64,000 nt of DNA from assembly GCA_014654775.1 (NCBI GenBank), contig JACVZW010000007.1, positions 62,001 to 126,000 of the forward strand. The letters run 5' to 3'. Shown piece by piece: positions 24,505 to 33,630 of this stretch (positions are counted from its first letter, which is position 1; every line of letters starts with the position of its first letter). Both the position numbers and the translations under genes were made by a program. The DNA comes from Paracoccaceae bacterium (GTDB lineage: Bacteria > Pseudomonadota > Alphaproteobacteria > Rhodobacterales > Rhodobacteraceae). The notes below the pieces were generated by a model. The model was not told the DNA's origin. It saw only the letters and a list, made by a program, of their open reading frames with translations, and ran no database searches.

Positions 24505-25551
24505 TCAGCGCGCGGATCGCAGGGCATCGACAAGGGCGGCCATGTCGGGCGGCAGGGGGCTTTCGAATTCGAGAGCTTCGCCGGTGACAGGATGAAGGAA
24601 GCCCAGCGTCGCGGCGTGGAGGGCCTGCCGTGGGAAGGCGTTGCCCTGCGCGGCGGCCCCGTCACCCACCACCTTGGGCGAGAGGTGGCGGCGGCCGCCA
24701 TAGGTCTGATCCCCCAAAAGCCCGTGGCCGACATGGGACATATGGACCCGGATCTGATGGGTGCGCCCGGTTTCGAGCCAGCAGTCGATGAGGGCAGCCG
24801 CGTCGCCGAAGGGTTCGACCACGCGCGCCCGGGTGACGGCGTGGCGGCCCGCGCCGTCCCAGACCACGGCCTGACGTTGGCGGTCGGTCTTGTGGCGGGC
24901 AAGGCCCGTGGCGATGCGCAGGATGCCGCCCTGTTCGAAACTGACGCCCCGTGTGCCACGCAGGCGGGGATCGGCGGCATCGGGCACGCCATGGACAAGG
25001 GCGATGTAATGGCGCGTAACGCTATGATCTTCGAACTGTTTTGCCAGCCCATGATGGGCACGGTCGGATTTCGCGACGACGAGAAGGCCGGTCGTGTCCT
25101 TATCGATCCGGTGGACGATGCCGGGGCGTTTCTCGCCCCCGATCCCCGACAGCGTGTCGCCGCAATGATGGAGCAGCGCATTGACCAGCGTGCCGCTGGG
25201 CGAGCCCGGCGCGGGGTGGACAACCATGCCCGCCGGTTTGTCGATCACGATCAGATCGGCGTCTTCATAGAGGATGGTGAGGGGAATATCCTCGGGCTGG
25301 GCGTGGTAGTCGTCGGCCGGGGCGAGGAGGAGGGTGTATTCCTCGCCCGCCGCGACGCGGGCTTTCGGATCGGTGACGGGGGTGCCGCCCTTCAGCACAT
25401 CCCCTTCGGCGATCATCTTCATCAGGCGCGAGCGGGAGAGGGCCGCTTCCTCTGGCACCTCGCGCGCCAGCGCCTTATCAAGGCGGTCGGGCGGGTTTTC
25501 CCCAATGGTGACGGTCAGGGTGGCGGCGCCCTCTTCGGAAAGGTCTTGCAT
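24505..25551 (-). CDS. RluA-family rRNA pseudouridine synthase (RluD-like)
   Basis: Converts uridine to pseudouridine in 23S rRNA. The 348-residue protein has an N-terminal S4 domain (RLDKALAREV, LSRSRLMKMIAEGDVLKGG) and the catalytic domain with Asp in HRIDKDTTGLLVV. Other family blocks are VIDKPAGMVVHPAPG, GRTHQIRVHM and LHAATLGFLHPVTGE. RluD-type target positions are likely but not proven. Its ATG shares bases with the ATG of the divergent DUF6476 gene, so both leaders run through each other's coding start. Confidence 0.94.
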   Translation of the reverse strand: MQDLSEEGAATLTVTIGENPPDRLDKALAREVPEEAALSRSRLMKMIAEGDVLKGGTPVTDPKARVAAGEEYTLLLAPADDYHAQPEDIPLTILYEDADLIVIDKPAGMVVHPAPGSPSGTLVNALLHHCGDTLSGIGGEKRPGIVHRIDKDTTGLLVVAKSDRAHHGLAKQFEDHSVTRHYIALVHGVPDAADPRLRGTRGVSFEQGGILRIATGLARHKTDRQRQAVVWDGAGRHAVTRARVVEPFGDAAALIDCWLETGRTHQIRVHMSHVGHGLLGDQTYGGRRHLSPKVVGDGAAAQGNAFPRQALHAATLGFLHPVTGEALEFESPLPPDMAALVDALRSAR

Positions 25552-25849
25552 GGACGACACTCCTGACACGGGCGGATTGCCGCCCAGCCTGATGTTCCTG
25601 AAATGGCTCGTGATCGTGTTGATGATCACGATGATCGGGGGTGTCATAACCATCGTTGCGCTGCTTGTCACCCGGATGCCGGAGGGCGGATCGGTGGGGG
25701 TGCCGGAGGCGGTGGTATTGCCGGAGGGAGAGCGGGCAACGGCGGTGACGGTGGCGGAGGAGATGCTGCTGGTGGTCACGGAAAGCCAACGTTTATTGGT
25801 GTTTGACCGTATGGGGACGTTGATCCGCGAGGTCGATCTGGCCCAGTAG
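25550..25849 (+). CDS. DUF6476 family membrane protein
   Basis: The 99-residue protein has one strong transmembrane helix (about residues 15-42, LMFLKWLVIVLMITMIGGVI) and a short C-terminal domain with LLVVTESQRLLVFDRMGTLIREVDL. The family is known mainly from Rhodobacteraceae and is commonly found divergent from the RluA-type gene; its function is unknown. The start codon overlaps the divergent gene's start by 2 bases (CATG). Two copies of a dispersed 44-base repeat lie downstream. Confidence 0.85.
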   Translation: MDDTPDTGGLPPSLMFLKWLVIVLMITMIGGVITIVALLVTRMPEGGSVGVPEAVVLPEGERATAVTVAEEMLLVVTESQRLLVFDRMGTLIREVDLAQ

Positions 25850-25863
25850 GGCCGGAATCGACT

Positions 25864-25907
25864 GTGCCCTGTTTTGTGCCGCCTTTTGTGCAGCAAACTG
25901 TGGGCAC
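25864..25907 (+). repeat. 44-base dispersed repeat, copy B
   Basis: Identical over all 44 bases to the reverse complement of 11482-11525. It begins 14 bases after the DUF6476 stop. Short similarity continues outside the core on both sides (AATCG before it, GCAG after it). Confidence 0.85.
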
Positions 25908-25978
25908 GCAGAGGGCGCTGTGGAAAGGGTCCGTTAAAGCCCAGTGAAGGGCGGAGGAGGGAGGCCCTCGCATCGGCT

Positions 25979-26022
25979 GTGCCGGATGTTGTGCCGCCTT
26001 TTGTGCCGCAAACTGTGGGCAC
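25979..26022 (+). repeat. 44-base dispersed repeat, copy C (diverged)
   Basis: Same length and orientation as copy B, 71 bases further on, differing at five positions, four of them clustered near the 5' end. The closing AAACTGTGGGCAC part is unchanged. The 297-base gap 25850-26146 holds these two copies and no gene that I can support. Confidence 0.8.
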
Positions 26023-26146
26023 GCGGCGGGCGCTGGGTTGGGAATTTCTTAACAGCCGCGCCCTGACCCAAAACAGCATCGCGCGGCGGAAACCGACAGG
26101 CGAATGGCGGCTTCGGGCATGACCTTGCGTCAGCGGCGGGTTCAGC

Positions 26147-27619
26147 ATGGCGGCCAAAGAGGGGGACGGGGACATGATCGGCGATCTGGGTGCGCGGGAT
26201 GCGACGGCCTTGGCGGAACTGGTCGCGGCGCGCGAGGTGACGGCAGAGGAGTTGCTGGATGCCGCGCTGGCGGCGGTGGAGGCGCGCAATCCGTCGATCA
26301 ACGCGGTGGTCCTGATGCAAGAAGAGGTGGCACGGCGGGCCATCGCGGCGGGTCTGCCAGAGGGGCCGTTCAAGGGGGTTCCGTTCCTTCTGAAGGATCT
26401 GGGCTGCGAGGCGGTCGACTTCCCGTCGCATAACGGGTCGCGGCTTTTGGCGAACACGCGCTATGACCGCGACTCGGCGATCTATGCGCGCATCCGGGCG
26501 ACGGGGGTGGTGACCTTTGGCCGGACGACGAGCCCGGAGGGCGGCATCGGGGCGGCGACGGAGGCGGTGGTCTATGGCGGGCCGACGCGGAACCCGTGGG
26601 ATACCGAGCGCACATCGGGCGGGTCTTCGGGGGGGGCAGGGGCGGCAGTGGCGGCGGGGATCGTGGCCATGGCGCATGGGTCGGACGGGGGCGGGTCGGT
26701 CCGTATCCCGGCGGCCTCTTGCGGGTTGTTCGGGTTCAAGCCGACGCGGGCGCGGCTGCCGGATGGGCCTTATGTCGGCGAAGGCTGGGCGGGCATGGCG
26801 ATCGACGGGTTCCTGACACGGTCGGTGCGGGACACGGCGGTGATGCTGGATGCCTGCGCGGGGCCGGATCTGGGGGCGCCCTATGTGGCGCCGCCCCTGA
26901 TGCGGAGCCATGCGGATGCGATTTCCCGCCCGCCACGGCGGCTGCGGGTGATGATCTGCGATACGAGTTTCACCGGGGCGGCGATCCATCCCGAGGTGAC
27001 GGCGGCGGTGCAGCAGGCGGGGCGGCTGCTGGAGAGCCTGGGCCACCATGTGGAGCCGGGGCGGCCGCAGGCGGATGTGGCGATGATGATGCGGGCTTGG
27101 ACCGATATCGTGGGGGTCGGCACGGCGCTGTCGGTGCGAAAGGCGCTGAAGGGGCGCGATGCGGCGCGGCTGGTCGAGGGCGTGTCGCGGGGCGCGATGG
27201 CCCATGCCGAAACGCTGCACCCGACGCGCTACCTTGAGGCGGTGGGGGAGATCCACGCCTTCGGGCGGCAGATGGCTGCGGTCTTTGAGGGTGGGCCGGA
27301 CGTGATCCTGTCGGCCTGTCTGGCCGAACCGCCCGCAGAGGTGGGGCGGTTTTCCCATGCGACGGAGGATTACGTGGGCTATCGCATCGGCCCGGGCGGC
27401 ATCTTCGAATACTCGCCCTTCTGCGCCGTCTTCAACGCGAGCGGGCAACCTGCGGCAAGCCTGCCCTTAGGCTGGAGTTCGGGCGGGCTGCCCATCGGCA
27501 TCCATCTGGCCATGCGCTTTGGTGCGGATGAGGAGTTGATCGCGCTTTGTGCAGAGTTGGAACGCGCAGCCCCTTGGGCGGCGATCCGTGCGCCGCTGGC
27601 GGGGGGCGCGCGTTCTTAA
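26147..27619 (+). CDS. Amidase signature family hydrolase
   Basis: The 490-residue enzyme has the Ser-cisSer-Lys triad: Lys83 in PFLLKDLG and the Gly/Ser signature [16 protein letters not shown] with [15 protein letters not shown]. Family members hydrolyse amides such as aliphatic or aryl amides, carbamates or aminoacyl-tRNA (GatA). The sequence is not GatA, lacks GatB/GatC neighbours, and is followed by a polyamine-type ABC transporter and a second amidase. A catabolic role on an imported amide is inferred. An internal ATG at 26174 is an alternative start. Confidence 0.92.
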   Translation: MAAKEGDGDMIGDLGARDATALAELVAAREVTAEELLDAALAAVEARNPSINAVVLMQEEVARRAIAAGLPEGPFKGVPFLLKDLGCEAVDFPSHNGSRLLANTRYDRDSAIYARIRATGVVTFGRTTSPEGGIGAATEAVVYGGPTRNPWDTERTSGGSSGGAGAAVAAGIVAMAHGSDGGGSVRIPAASCGLFGFKPTRARLPDGPYVGEGWAGMAIDGFLTRSVRDTAVMLDACAGPDLGAPYVAPPLMRSHADAISRPPRRLRVMICDTSFTGAAIHPEVTAAVQQAGRLLESLGHHVEPGRPQADVAMMMRAWTDIVGVGTALSVRKALKGRDAARLVEGVSRGAMAHAETLHPTRYLEAVGEIHAFGRQMAAVFEGGPDVILSACLAEPPAEVGRFSHATEDYVGYRIGPGGIFEYSPFCAVFNASGQPAASLPLGWSSGGLPIGIHLAMRFGADEELIALCAELERAAPWAAIRAPLAGGARS

Positions 27620-27689
27620 TGCTTGCCAAGCGGGGATTCGGGCGGTCAGATATGATCAAAAGACAAGAACCAATGGGGAGCGCCACAGA

Positions 27690-28754
27690 GTGACCGAAGC
27701 CGTCACCATCGAGGCCCGGAATGCCGTGAAGGCTTTCGGTCAGGGGGACCATGTGGTGCGGGCGCTGGACGATGTTTCGATCCAGATCCGCAAGGGAGAA
27801 TTCTTCACGCTGCTAGGGCCTTCGGGATGCGGCAAGACCACGCTTCTGCGCCTGATCGCGGGGTTTGAGATGCCAACGAGCGGGACGATCCTGCTGGACG
27901 GCGCGGATATCACCGATCTGCCGCCCAACCGGCGGCCGGTGAACACGGTGTTCCAGAGCTATGCCCTGTTTCCGCATCTGACGGTGGCGGAGAATGTGGG
28001 CTTTGGCCTGACGATGCAGGGCCGCCCCAAGGCCGAGGTCAAGGCACGGGTGGCCGAGATGCTGGCGCTGGTGAAGCTGGAGGCGATGGCGGGCCGCAAG
28101 ACCAGCCAGTTGTCGGGCGGCCAGCAGCAGCGCGTGGCGCTGGCGCGCGCCTTGGCGCCGCAACCCAAGGTTCTGCTTCTGGACGAGCCATTGAGTGCGC
28201 TGGACCTGAAGCTGCGCAAAGAGATGCAGGTCGAATTGAAGCGGCTGCAGACCGAGACGGGCATCACTTTCATCTTCGTGACCCATGATCAGGAAGAAGC
28301 CCTGACCATGAGCGACCGGGTCGGCGTGATGAGCGCGGGCAAGCTGCAACAGGTGGGCAGCCCGAAGGAGATCTACACGCGGCCCGTGAACCGTTTCGTG
28401 GCCTCTTTCATTGGCGAGACGAATTTCCTGCCCGCCACGGTGGTGGCAGGGGGTGTGCGGCTTTCGACGGGCGATGTGGTGGAGGTGGCGACGGCGGCCA
28501 TGGGTACGGTTACCCTGACCGTGCGGCCGGAACAGGTGCGGATCGTGGGCGCCGGAGAGGCCGGGGCGATTTCGGCGCGGGTGAAGTTCCTCGTCTATTT
28601 CGGGACGGACACGCATTGCCATCTGGCGCTGGCCGACGGGACCGAGGTCGTGGCGCGGGTGCAATCGCCCGCCAGCGGCGAGGCGGGCATCGTAGAAGGG
28701 TCGGAGATCGGCATCCGCTTCGCCCCCGGCGCGGCGCAGGTTCTGGAGGATTGA
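27690..28754 (+). CDS. ABC transporter ATP-binding protein (PotA-like)
   Basis: The 354-residue ATPase has Walker [11 protein letters not shown]-loop [13 protein letters not shown], signature [15 protein letters not shown], Walker [12 protein letters not shown] and H-loop [11 protein letters not shown]-terminal TOBE domain follows ([13 protein letters not shown]), the spermidine/putrescine-type design. It starts with GTG at 27690, preceded by GGGAG. It is first of a four-gene transporter unit with two permeases and a binding protein. Substrate class: polyamines or similar cations, by family. Confidence 0.94.
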   Translation: MTEAVTIEARNAVKAFGQGDHVVRALDDVSIQIRKGEFFTLLGPSGCGKTTLLRLIAGFEMPTSGTILLDGADITDLPPNRRPVNTVFQSYALFPHLTVAENVGFGLTMQGRPKAEVKARVAEMLALVKLEAMAGRKTSQLSGGQQQRVALARALAPQPKVLLLDEPLSALDLKLRKEMQVELKRLQTETGITFIFVTHDQEEALTMSDRVGVMSAGKLQQVGSPKEIYTRPVNRFVASFIGETNFLPATVVAGGVRLSTGDVVEVATAAMGTVTLTVRPEQVRIVGAGEAGAISARVKFLVYFGTDTHCHLALADGTEVVARVQSPASGEAGIVEGSEIGIRFAPGAAQVLED

Positions 28755-28758
28755 CGGG

Positions 28759-29670
28759 ATGAGCGCGGCGGAGGAACGGCTGGCGCGTCAATCGGCCCGG
28801 AACGGGTGGCTGCTGTCGGTTCCGGCGCTGCTGCTGCTTGGGGTGGCGGCGATCGGGCCTTTGGCGGTGATCTTTGTCTATTCCTTCCTGACGCCCGGGC
28901 AGTACGGCAACGTGGTCTGGGAGTTCAGCCTTGACGGCTGGATCTCGATCCTGTTCACGCGCGACATCTTTGAAGGCACGCTGGGGCTGGCGGATGCGCA
29001 TCTGACGATCTTCTGGCGGTCGGTCAGCCTGTCGATCATGACGACGGTTGTGGCCTTTGCCCTTGGCTTTCCGACCGCGTGGTTCATTGCAACGCGGCCC
29101 GCGAAGCAGCGGGCGCTGTGGCTGTTCCTGATCACGATCCCGTTCTGGACCAACCTTCTGATCCGGACCTTCGCGATCATGGAGGTGATCCGGGCGGAAG
29201 GGGTGCTGAACACGGCGCTGCTGTGGATCGGGATCATCGATACGCCGCTGGCGATCATCTACACGGATGTCGCGGTGCTGATCGGGATGGCCTATGTCTA
29301 TCTGCCGCTGATGGTGCTGCCGCTGTTTGCGGCCATCGACCGGTTCGATATGCGGCTTCTGGAGGCGGGCTATGATCTTTATGCCAGCCGCTGGCAGGTG
29401 TTGCGGCGGGTGATCCTGCCCATCGTGAAGCCGGGTATCGTGGCGGGGTCGATTCTGGTCTTCGTGCCGTCGCTGGGGGCCTATGTGACGCCGCGCGTGC
29501 TGGGCGGCGGCAAAAACATGATGATCGGGAATTTCATCGAGCTGCAGTTCCTTGCCGGGCGCAACTGGCCGCTGGGTGCGGCGCTGTCGGTGACGCTGTT
29601 GGTGATCGTGACGGCGGCGCTGTTGATCTATGTGCGGGCGGCGAACCGGGGGAGCAATCCGCATGGCTGA
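28759..29670 (+). CDS. ABC transporter permease (PotB-like)
   Basis: The 303-residue inner-membrane protein has six hydrophobic helices. The EAA loop is visible as LLEAGYDLYASRWQVLRRVILPIVKPG, matching PotB/PotH-type permeases. An extended periplasmic stretch after the first helix is typical. It lies 4 bases after the ATPase gene and overlaps the second permease by 8 bases. Confidence 0.93.
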   Translation: MSAAEERLARQSARNGWLLSVPALLLLGVAAIGPLAVIFVYSFLTPGQYGNVVWEFSLDGWISILFTRDIFEGTLGLADAHLTIFWRSVSLSIMTTVVAFALGFPTAWFIATRPAKQRALWLFLITIPFWTNLLIRTFAIMEVIRAEGVLNTALLWIGIIDTPLAIIYTDVAVLIGMAYVYLPLMVLPLFAAIDRFDMRLLEAGYDLYASRWQVLRRVILPIVKPGIVAGSILVFVPSLGAYVTPRVLGGGKNMMIGNFIELQFLAGRNWPLGAALSVTLLVIVTAALLIYVRAANRGSNPHG

Positions 29671-30466
29671 GCGGCGGTTCGAAATCTCGCGCATTCCGGG
29701 CTTTGCGACCATCGCGGTGGCGACCTTCGTGATGCTGTACCTGCCCATCGCGGCGCTGGTGACATTCTCGTTCAATGCTGGGAATTCGGTGGCGGTGTGG
29801 GAGGGGTTTTCGCTGCATTGGTATGCCGATGCGTGGAACAATCAGGCGGTGAAGGATGCGACCGCACGGTCGCTGATCATCGCGGTCTGCGCGGCGGTGA
29901 TTTCGACGACGGTGGCGACGCTGGCCGCGATGGGGACGACGCGGCGGGCGCGGTTCCGCGGGGACACGTTCATCTATGTGGCGATCAACCAGCCGCTGAT
30001 GGTGCCCGAGATCGTGACGGCGGTGGCGCTGATGATCCTGTTCGGGATGGTGAAGGAGGCGACGGGCTATCAGGGGTTGGGCTATCTGATCCTTGCGCAT
30101 TCCGCTTTCTGCATCCCCTTCGCCTATCTGCCGATCCGGGCGCGGCTGGAGGGGATGGACCTGTCGCTTGAGACCGCTGCCGGGGACCTCTACGCCACGC
30201 CGTGGCAGACCTTCCGGCATGTGACGCTGCCTTTGCTGGGCCCCGGCATCCTTGCGGGGGCGATGCTGGCCTTCGTGATTTCGCTGGATGACGTGATCAT
30301 CACGGAATTCGTGAAATCGGGCGGGCAGGATACGCTGCCCACTTACATGCTGGGCCAGCTTCGGCGCACGATGACGCCGGAGGTCAATGCCATCTCGACC
30401 GCGCTGCTGGCGCTGACGGTGGTTTTGCTGACGATCTTCTTCCTGCTCACCAGAAAGCGGGACTGA
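29663..30466 (+). CDS. ABC transporter permease (PotC-like)
   Basis: The 267-residue partner permease begins with a cytoplasmic tail (MAERRFEISRIPGFATIAV) and has six membrane helices. Its EAA motif is LETAAGDLYATPWQTFRHVTLPLLGPG and the conserved end SLDDVIITEFVKSGG is typical of PotC/PotI. GGGGGAG lies 9 bases before the ATG at 29663. The overlap with the first permease indicates coupled synthesis of the heterodimer. Confidence 0.93.
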   Translation: MAERRFEISRIPGFATIAVATFVMLYLPIAALVTFSFNAGNSVAVWEGFSLHWYADAWNNQAVKDATARSLIIAVCAAVISTTVATLAAMGTTRRARFRGDTFIYVAINQPLMVPEIVTAVALMILFGMVKEATGYQGLGYLILAHSAFCIPFAYLPIRARLEGMDLSLETAAGDLYATPWQTFRHVTLPLLGPGILAGAMLAFVISLDDVIITEFVKSGGQDTLPTYMLGQLRRTMTPEVNAISTALLALTVVLLTIFFLLTRKRD

Positions 30467-30504
30467 AAAAAGGAAAAAGGGACTTCAACATGGGAGCGAC
30501 TGCA

Positions 30505-31530
30505 ATGAAGAAACTCTTGACCGCAACCGCGCTGCTGATGGCGACCAGTGCCATCGCGCAGGCGGAGGGGACACTGAACCTGTACAACTGGGGCAACTAT
30601 ACCTCTCCGGAACTGCTGGAGAAGTTCAAGGCCGAGACGGGCATCACCGTGACGGTGACCGACTATGACAGCAACGACACCGCGCTGGCCAAGGTGGAAG
30701 CGGGCGGGCATGGTTTTGACCTTGTCGTGCCGTCGGCGAACTATGTGCCGATCTGGGTGGAGAAGGGGCTGATCGTGCCGCTGGACCTGTCCAAGCTGCC
30801 GAACCACGCCAATATCGCGCCGGAATGGCGGGATGTGGGTTGGGATCCGGGCCGCGCGCATACGGTGCCGTGGCAGTGGGGATCGACCGGGGTGGCGGTG
30901 AACACCGCCGTCTATGGCGGCGACATCAACACCAGCGCCGTCTGGCTGGAAGTGCCGGACGAGTTGAAGGGCAAGATCAACGTGGTGCCCGAGATGAATG
31001 ACGTCGTTGCTATGGCGACCATGTATGCGGGCGGCGAGCCCTGCTCGGAAGATGCGGAAGTGCTGAAGAAGGCGCGCGACCTGCTGGTGGCGGCGAAGCC
31101 GCACTGGATCAGCATGGATTACGGTGCGACCGAGCGGCTGTCCAATGGCGACTGGGCGGGGTCGGTGAACTGGAACGGGTCGACCATGCGGTCGCGGCTT
31201 GCGAACCCGACGGTGGCCTATGGCTATCCGAAGGAAGGCTATCCGCTGTTCATGGATTCGGTCGCCCTGCTGGCCGATGCGCAGAATGTCGAGGAAGCCT
31301 ACAAGTTCCTCGACTTCATCATGGTGCCGGAGAATGCGGCGATGATCTCGGCCTTCGCGCGCTATGCGAACGGGATCGCAGGGTCGGATGCCTTCATGCC
31401 GGAAGACATGAAGACCGCGCCGGAAGTGGTGATCCCGGAAGAGCACAAGGCCAGTGGCGTGTTCCTGCCGACCTGCACGGGCAAGGCTCAGGAATACATC
31501 ACCGCGATCTGGACCGAGCTGCAGAAGTGA
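30505..31530 (+). CDS. Extracellular solute-binding protein (PotD/PotF family)
   Basis: The 341-residue periplasmic binding protein has a signal peptide (MKKLLTATALLMATSAIAQA) and the PotD/PotF start TLNLYNWGNYTSPELLEKF, then DLVVPSANYVPIW and a C-terminal KAQEYITAIW. The ATG at 30505 has GGGAG 8 bases upstream; 30490 is an alternative. The family binds putrescine, spermidine or related compounds. Two back-to-back hairpins follow the stop. Confidence 0.92.
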   Translation: MKKLLTATALLMATSAIAQAEGTLNLYNWGNYTSPELLEKFKAETGITVTVTDYDSNDTALAKVEAGGHGFDLVVPSANYVPIWVEKGLIVPLDLSKLPNHANIAPEWRDVGWDPGRAHTVPWQWGSTGVAVNTAVYGGDINTSAVWLEVPDELKGKINVVPEMNDVVAMATMYAGGEPCSEDAEVLKKARDLLVAAKPHWISMDYGATERLSNGDWAGSVNWNGSTMRSRLANPTVAYGYPKEGYPLFMDSVALLADAQNVEEAYKFLDFIMVPENAAMISAFARYANGIAGSDAFMPEDMKTAPEVVIPEEHKASGVFLPTCTGKAQEYITAIWTELQK

Positions 31531-31539
31531 TCTTGCGGC

Positions 31540-31567
31540 GTGCTGCGGGCCGATGGGCCCGCAGCAC
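31540..31567 (+). terminator. Hairpin terminator of the polyamine-type transporter operon
   Basis: A 12-base stem (GTGCTGCGGGCC / GGCCCGCAGCAC) with a 4-base loop is followed by ATTCCTTTT. Confidence 0.8.
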
Positions 31568-31581
31568 ATTCCTTTTAGGTC

Positions 31582-31663
31582 ACGGGCGCGGGCCAAGGCC
31601 CGCGCCCGTTCCAGTTGGGGGCCCTGCCCCCAAACCCCCGGGATATTTCTGGACAGAAGATGA
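31582..31663 (+). repeat. Composite hairpin plus GGATATTT element, copy 1
   Basis: Order: a 13-base-stem hairpin (31582-31609), a TTGGGGGC-CCT-GCCCCCAA hairpin (31615-31633), then CCCCC-GGGATATTT and GGACAGAAGATG. The same order occurs inverted at 37835-37907. The final ATG of the element coincides with the start of the following amidase. Confidence 0.75.
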
Positions 31664-33075
31664 TGGATGATCTTTGCGCGCTGTCGGCCAGCACCCTGTC
31701 GCGTCTGATCGCGGCGCGGGAGGTGAAGCCGTCGGAGGTGATGGCGGCGACGCTGGCGCGGGTGGCGGCGGTGAACGGCGCAGTGAATGCCATCGTGTCG
31801 ATGCCGGATGAGGCGGTCCTGATGGACCGGGCGCGGGCGGCGGACGACGCTGCGCCCGCCGGATGGCTGCACGGCATTCCGCTGGCGGTGAAAGATCTGG
31901 TCGCAGTGAAGGGGATACGGACGACATGGGGATCGCCGATCTTTGCCGACCATGTGCCCATGGCGGATGACCTGCTGGCGGCGCGGATGCGGGCGGCGGG
32001 GGCCATCTTCATCGGCAAGACCAATACGCCGGAATGGGGGCATGGCAGCCATTCCTTCAACCCTGTGCATGGGGTGACGCGCAATCCCTATGACCGGACG
32101 CGCACGGCGGGGGGATCGTCGGGCGGAGCTGCGGCGGCCTTGGCTTGCCGGATGGTGGCCGTGGCGGATGGGTCGGACATGATGGGGTCGCTGCGCAACC
32201 CGGCGGCCTTTTGCAATGTCTACGGGTTTCGGCCGAGTTACGGGTTGGTGCCTGCGGATGCGGTGGGCGACACCTTCCTTGCCACGATGGCCACCGAAGG
32301 GCCGATGGCGCGGACGGTGGAGGATGTGGCGCGGCTGCTGCAGGTGCAGGCGGGGGTGAACCCGGAGGTTCCCTTCGGGCGGGAGGCAGAGCCTTTCGGC
32401 GACCGTCTGGCGGTGGAGATGCGCGGCAAGCGCATCGGTTGGCTGGGGGATTGGGGCGGGGTCTATCCGTTCGAGCCGGGGATCGTGGAGCTGTGCGAGG
32501 CCGGGCTGCGGGTGTTCGAGGAGATGGGGGCGGTGGTGGAGCCTGTGGCCCCACCCTTCCCGGCGGAAAAGCTGTGGTACGCATGGACCACGATCAGGGC
32601 CATGCTGAATGCGGGCGACAAGCAGGCGATGGCGGCGGACCCGGCCAAGCGGGTGCTGATCAAGCCGGAAAGCCTGTGGGAGATCGAACAGGGATCGAAG
32701 GTGACGGCGGCAGAGTTCCATGCGGCGAGCGTGATCCGGTCGCGCTGGTACGCGCGGGTGGCGAAGCTGTTCGGGGAGTTCGACGCGCTGGTGATGCCAT
32801 CGGCGCAGGTCTGGCCGTTTCCGGTGGAGTGGCGCTGGCCCGAGGCGATCAATGGCCGGGCGATGGACACCTATCACCGCTGGATGGAGGTGGTCATTCC
32901 GGTGAGCCTTGCGGGGTTGCCCTCGCTGAACCTGCCGGTCGGGTTCGGGGCGCAGGGCCTGCCGATGGGGATGCAGATTTTCGGGCCGTATGGGGCGGAT
33001 GCGCGGGTGCTGGCCATGGGTCAGCAGTATCATCTTGCGACGGATTGGCCCGGGCGGCGGGTGCCGGTTCTCTAG
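31660..33075 (+). CDS. Amidase signature family hydrolase (second copy)
   Basis: The 471-residue enzyme has the catalytic Lys in PLAVKDLVAVKG and the signature RTAGGSSGGAAAALACRM with SDMMGSLRNPAAF. The C-terminal block is SLAGLPSLNLPVGFGAQGLPMGMQI. It is clearly diverged from the amidase at 26147, so the two are unlikely to be recent duplicates. The ATG at 31660 (or 31663) has no clear ribosome site and lies at the end of a repeated intergenic element. It follows the ABC transporter operon on the same strand. Confidence 0.92.
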   Translation: MMDDLCALSASTLSRLIAAREVKPSEVMAATLARVAAVNGAVNAIVSMPDEAVLMDRARAADDAAPAGWLHGIPLAVKDLVAVKGIRTTWGSPIFADHVPMADDLLAARMRAAGAIFIGKTNTPEWGHGSHSFNPVHGVTRNPYDRTRTAGGSSGGAAAALACRMVAVADGSDMMGSLRNPAAFCNVYGFRPSYGLVPADAVGDTFLATMATEGPMARTVEDVARLLQVQAGVNPEVPFGREAEPFGDRLAVEMRGKRIGWLGDWGGVYPFEPGIVELCEAGLRVFEEMGAVVEPVAPPFPAEKLWYAWTTIRAMLNAGDKQAMAADPAKRVLIKPESLWEIEQGSKVTAAEFHAASVIRSRWYARVAKLFGEFDALVMPSAQVWPFPVEWRWPEAINGRAMDTYHRWMEVVIPVSLAGLPSLNLPVGFGAQGLPMGMQIFGPYGADARVLAMGQQYHLATDWPGRRVPVL

Positions 33076-33083
33076 GCCCTGCG

Positions 33084-33623
33084 CTACAGGTCGTAGCGGG
33101 CGAGTTCGCTATAGACGCGCCCGTGTTTCGTCAGGCGGGAGTCGTAGAGGATGACGTGGTCCACCACCCATTCAGGGGTGGTGAAGCTGCTGCCTGCGGC
33201 GATGGCGCGTTCGAGGCGGAAGGTTTCGTCCGGGGCGGGTGGGGGAAAGCGACCCAGCGTGACATGGGGGGTGAAGCGGCGGCTTTCGGTTTCGATCCCG
33301 GCGCTGCGGGCGGCGTGGTCGAGTTTCGCTTGAAGCCGGGTGAGCGGCTCGGACGGGGCGACGCCCGCCCAAGCCGCGCGGGGTCTCGCGCCGCCGAAGA
33401 GACCCAAGGATTTGAGCGAAAGGGGGAAGGGCGGGACGCGGATCTCGCTGAACCGCTCATGCGCGGCTTCGAGGACGGGTTCGGGCTGTTCGCCAAGGAA
33501 GACGAGCGTGAGGTGGAAGCTGTCGGGATCGGTTTTCTGCGGCAAAGGCAGGAGGAATTGCTGCACGCGCAGGGCGGAAAGGACGGGGTCCGGTAAGGGA
33601 AGGGCGAGGAAGGCGCGGATCAT
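33084..33623 (-). CDS. thpR: RNA 2',3'-cyclic phosphodiesterase (2H family)
   Basis: The 179-residue member of the LigT/ThpR family has its two catalytic tetrapeptides HLTL (FHLTLVFLGEQ, about residue 41) and HVTL (FTPHVTLGRF, about residue 126). It hydrolyses 2',3'-cyclic phosphates at RNA ends in vitro. The start MIRAFLALPLP is typical. It lies 7 bases after the deacetylase gene, making it the last of a three-gene minus-strand unit (peroxidase, deacetylase, ThpR). Confidence 0.92.
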   Translation of the reverse strand: MIRAFLALPLPDPVLSALRVQQFLLPLPQKTDPDSFHLTLVFLGEQPEPVLEAAHERFSEIRVPPFPLSLKSLGLFGGARPRAAWAGVAPSEPLTRLQAKLDHAARSAGIETESRRFTPHVTLGRFPPPAPDETFRLERAIAAGSSFTTPEWVVDHVILYDSRLTKHGRVYSELARYDL

Positions 33624-33630
33624 CGGTGCA

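Noticed and set aside
25934-27448. A 504-codon minus-strand frame over the first amidase
   Set aside because: The amidase signature on the plus strand is clear; the minus frame is Arg/Pro/His-rich without motifs.
30343-33033. An 896-codon minus-strand open frame across the transporter and amidase genes
   Set aside because: It crosses several real genes with strong motifs on the other strand and has shadow-type composition.
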